A stretch of DNA of 64,000 nt from positions 372,001-436,000 of the forward strand of contig NZ_ATVQ01000002.1 in assembly GCF_000420805.1 (NCBI RefSeq). The letters are read 5' to 3'. Position numbers and translations under genes: made by a program. The DNA is from Yaniella halotolerans DSM 15476 (GTDB taxonomy: Bacteria > Actinomycetota > Actinomycetes > Actinomycetales > Micrococcaceae). Shown piece by piece: positions 62,610 through 64,000 of the stretch (position 1 is its first letter; the number at the start of each line of letters is the position of its first letter). The notes beneath the pieces were generated by a model. It was not told where the DNA came from. It made no database searches and saw nothing but the letters and a program-made list of their open reading frames with translations.

Positions 62610-63805
62610 TCACCCAACAAGAACACCTGGCGCGGATTCTGGAATTGACGGCGCCGTTACCCGTTGAAGAAGTGCCGCTCGCCGAAGCACTTGGCCACAC
62701 GTTAGCATCCAATGTGACGTCGAGTATGGATCTTCCGCCCTGGGATGCAGCAGCGATGGACGGCTACGCGGTTGCACTAGAAGGTTTCACGGTCGGAACG
62801 CTACCGGTCACCAAGAGTATTCCTGCCGGCCACACGACACCGGAACGGATCCAGCCCGGGGAGGCTGCCGCGATCATGACTGGCGCTCCGGTACCGGCCG
62901 GTGCCGATACGATCGTGCCGCTGGAAGTGTTCCACGAGCCCAGTCAGCAGATTCCTGATTCAATTACGTTCGAAGACATTCCGAAACCTGACCAACACAT
63001 TCGACGTCGTGCCGAAGACACCTTCGCCGGTTCGATCGTGGCAGCTGCTGGCACAGTGTTGCAGCCCCAGCACATCGGGGCGATTGCTGCCACCGGCAAC
63101 GGTTCGGTATATACGGCCCGTCGCCCACGGGTCGCCATTATCTCCACCGGTGATGAGCTCGTCCCGCCGGGCACCCCGCCTGACTACGGGCAAATCCCAG
63201 ATTCCAATGCCCCACTGGTCGCTGCTACGCTCAGCAAACTCGGGGCGCATCCAACCCATCAGTTACGCATTCGCGATTCGGCGGCGAGCCTGGAGCATAC
63301 GATCTCACAGCTAGAGTACTCCGTCGATGCGATCATTTTGACCGGTGGCGCCTCGGTAGGTGCCCACGATATTTCCAAATACGTGCTCTCGTCGTGGCAA
63401 CACGAGGATCCGACACAGGCCATCAGGTTCACGACGGTGAATATTCGGCCCGGTAAACCCCAAGGATTTGGGTTATCGCCGGCGGGCACACCGGTGTGGT
63501 CATTACCGGGCAATCCGGTGGCCGTATTGGTGTCGCTGCGATTGTTTGTGGCCCCGGGGTTAGCGAAAATGCAACGCCGAGCACCACATCGGCGAAAGCT
63601 GCACGTCTACACCACTCGCGCCTTATCCACCCCGAAAAAGGTCAACTACTATATGCTGGCGACTCTCGACGGAGATCAGGTGACTCCGCTACCGTCGAAT
63701 TCCCATCTGGCCGTGAAAATGGCGCAAACCACCGGCCTCATCCAGGTGCCCGCCGAAGTCGAGCACATCGAAGCAGACCAGATTGTCGATTACTTACCCC
63801 TATGA
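62606..63805 (+). CDS. moeA: Molybdopterin molybdenumtransferase MoeA
   Basis: 399 residues. PPWDAAAMDGYAV near residue 43, AIMTGAPVPAGAD, the STGDELV region, DSNAPLV, TGGASVGAHD and SLPGNPVAVLVSL match MoeA. It inserts molybdate into the adenylylated cofactor. It begins inside the moeB stop (ATGA) and ends in the moaD start the same way, so the three are translationally coupled. Confidence 0.96.
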   Translation: MITQQEHLARILELTAPLPVEEVPLAEALGHTLASNVTSSMDLPPWDAAAMDGYAVALEGFTVGTLPVTKSIPAGHTTPERIQPGEAAAIMTGAPVPAGADTIVPLEVFHEPSQQIPDSITFEDIPKPDQHIRRRAEDTFAGSIVAAAGTVLQPQHIGAIAATGNGSVYTARRPRVAIISTGDELVPPGTPPDYGQIPDSNAPLVAATLSKLGAHPTHQLRIRDSAASLEHTISQLEYSVDAIILTGGASVGAHDISKYVLSSWQHEDPTQAIRFTTVNIRPGKPQGFGLSPAGTPVWSLPGNPVAVLVSLRLFVAPGLAKMQRRAPHRRKLHVYTTRALSTPKKVNYYMLATLDGDQVTPLPSNSHLAVKMAQTTGLIQVPAEVEHIEADQIVDYLPL

Positions 63806-64000
63806 TTACCGTTCGTCTTTTTGCCGCGGCCGCTGATGTCGTCGGCACCAAACAACTCAAGATTCAAGCCGAAACCGTTGCCGATGTGATCGAGCAACTC
63901 TCGGATGCCCAAACCACCACCCGCGTCATCGCGCGATGCTCGTTTTTGGTGAACGGCACCAAAGCGGAACCGGAAACGGCGCTGGATGACGACGCTACCG
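63802..64000 (+). CDS. moaD: MoaD/ThiS-family sulfur carrier (start only; cut by window end)
   Basis: About 66 residues are present, MITVRLFAAAADVVG then VADVIEQLSD and CSFLVNGTKAE, matching the ubiquitin-like MoaD fold; the terminal GG lies outside the window. It is the small molybdopterin synthase subunit, adenylated by the MoeB encoded upstream. ATG 63802 overlaps the moeA stop. Confidence 0.87.
   Translation, partial: MITVRLFAAAADVVGTKQLKIQAETVADVIEQLSDAQTTTRVIARCSFLVNGTKAEPETALDDDAT

Overview
The window looks like a chromosomal segment of an actinobacterium of moderate GC, most likely in or near the Micrococcaceae. The evidence is the gene order (rne-rplU-rpmA-obgE-proB-proA-nadD-rsfS; tRNA-Pro-tig-clpP1-clpP2-clpX; ileS-folC-DUF4233-ndk), an RNase E with long disordered arms, paired clpP genes, a mycothiol-type DsbA-fold protein next to clpX, a translational T-box in front of ileS, and many GTG/TTG starts. 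The genus cannot be fixed by reading alone. I see no phage, insertion sequence, CRISPR array or plasmid gene.

Layout. 1-4.9 kb: proline use (5' end of putA on the minus strand, a divergent LysR regulator, the putP symporter) and an SRPBCC-epimerase fusion. 4.9-8.4 kb: a metal or stress cassette (P1B ATPase with an unusual CPG motif, a separate HMA chaperone, a divergent Crp/Fnr regulator with an Fnr-like palindrome) that abuts the truncated remnant of a reductase gene. 8.4-11.9 kb: Old Yellow Enzyme reductase, ChaA-type antiporter, NTF2-like protein and hemerythrin, all on the minus strand. 12-16.8 kb: the helicase hrpB and a lipoprotein penicillin-binding protein. 17-19.2 kb: a redox module (XRE-cupin regulator, thioredoxin-reductase-like flavoprotein, methyltransferase) with two operator-like sites 20 bp apart.

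19.2-38.1 kb is a long minus-strand housekeeping block read from ileS down to tRNA-Ala: isoleucyl-tRNA synthetase under a T-box, folate polyglutamylation, nucleoside diphosphate kinase, RNase E, ribosomal proteins L21/L27, the Obg GTPase, the first two steps of proline synthesis, NAD synthesis and ribosome silencing. It is interrupted only by a plus-strand VKOR-NUDIX pair. 38.4-47.6 kb: an SDR, valS, and the chaperone/protease operon (tig, clpP1, clpP2, clpX, DsbA-like) preceded by tRNA-Pro and tRNA-Gly.

47.9-64 kb: a divergent LuxR-type two-component pair sharing a perfect 18-bp palindrome, a fatty-acid desaturase, an M23 peptidase, lipoate synthesis (lipB-lipA), rpiB-nei, pepN, a pair of exported proteins, and molybdenum-cofactor genes (fdhD; moeB-moeA-moaD, the last cut by the window end). 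Most genes are ordinary core genes. The less ordinary points are the CPG ATPase cassette and the gene remnant at its edge, the redox module and its tandem operator, the T-box, the RR/HK palindrome, the MoeB-like protein lacking zinc cysteines, and a few unassigned small or exported proteins. All family calls come from reading motifs; no database search was possible.
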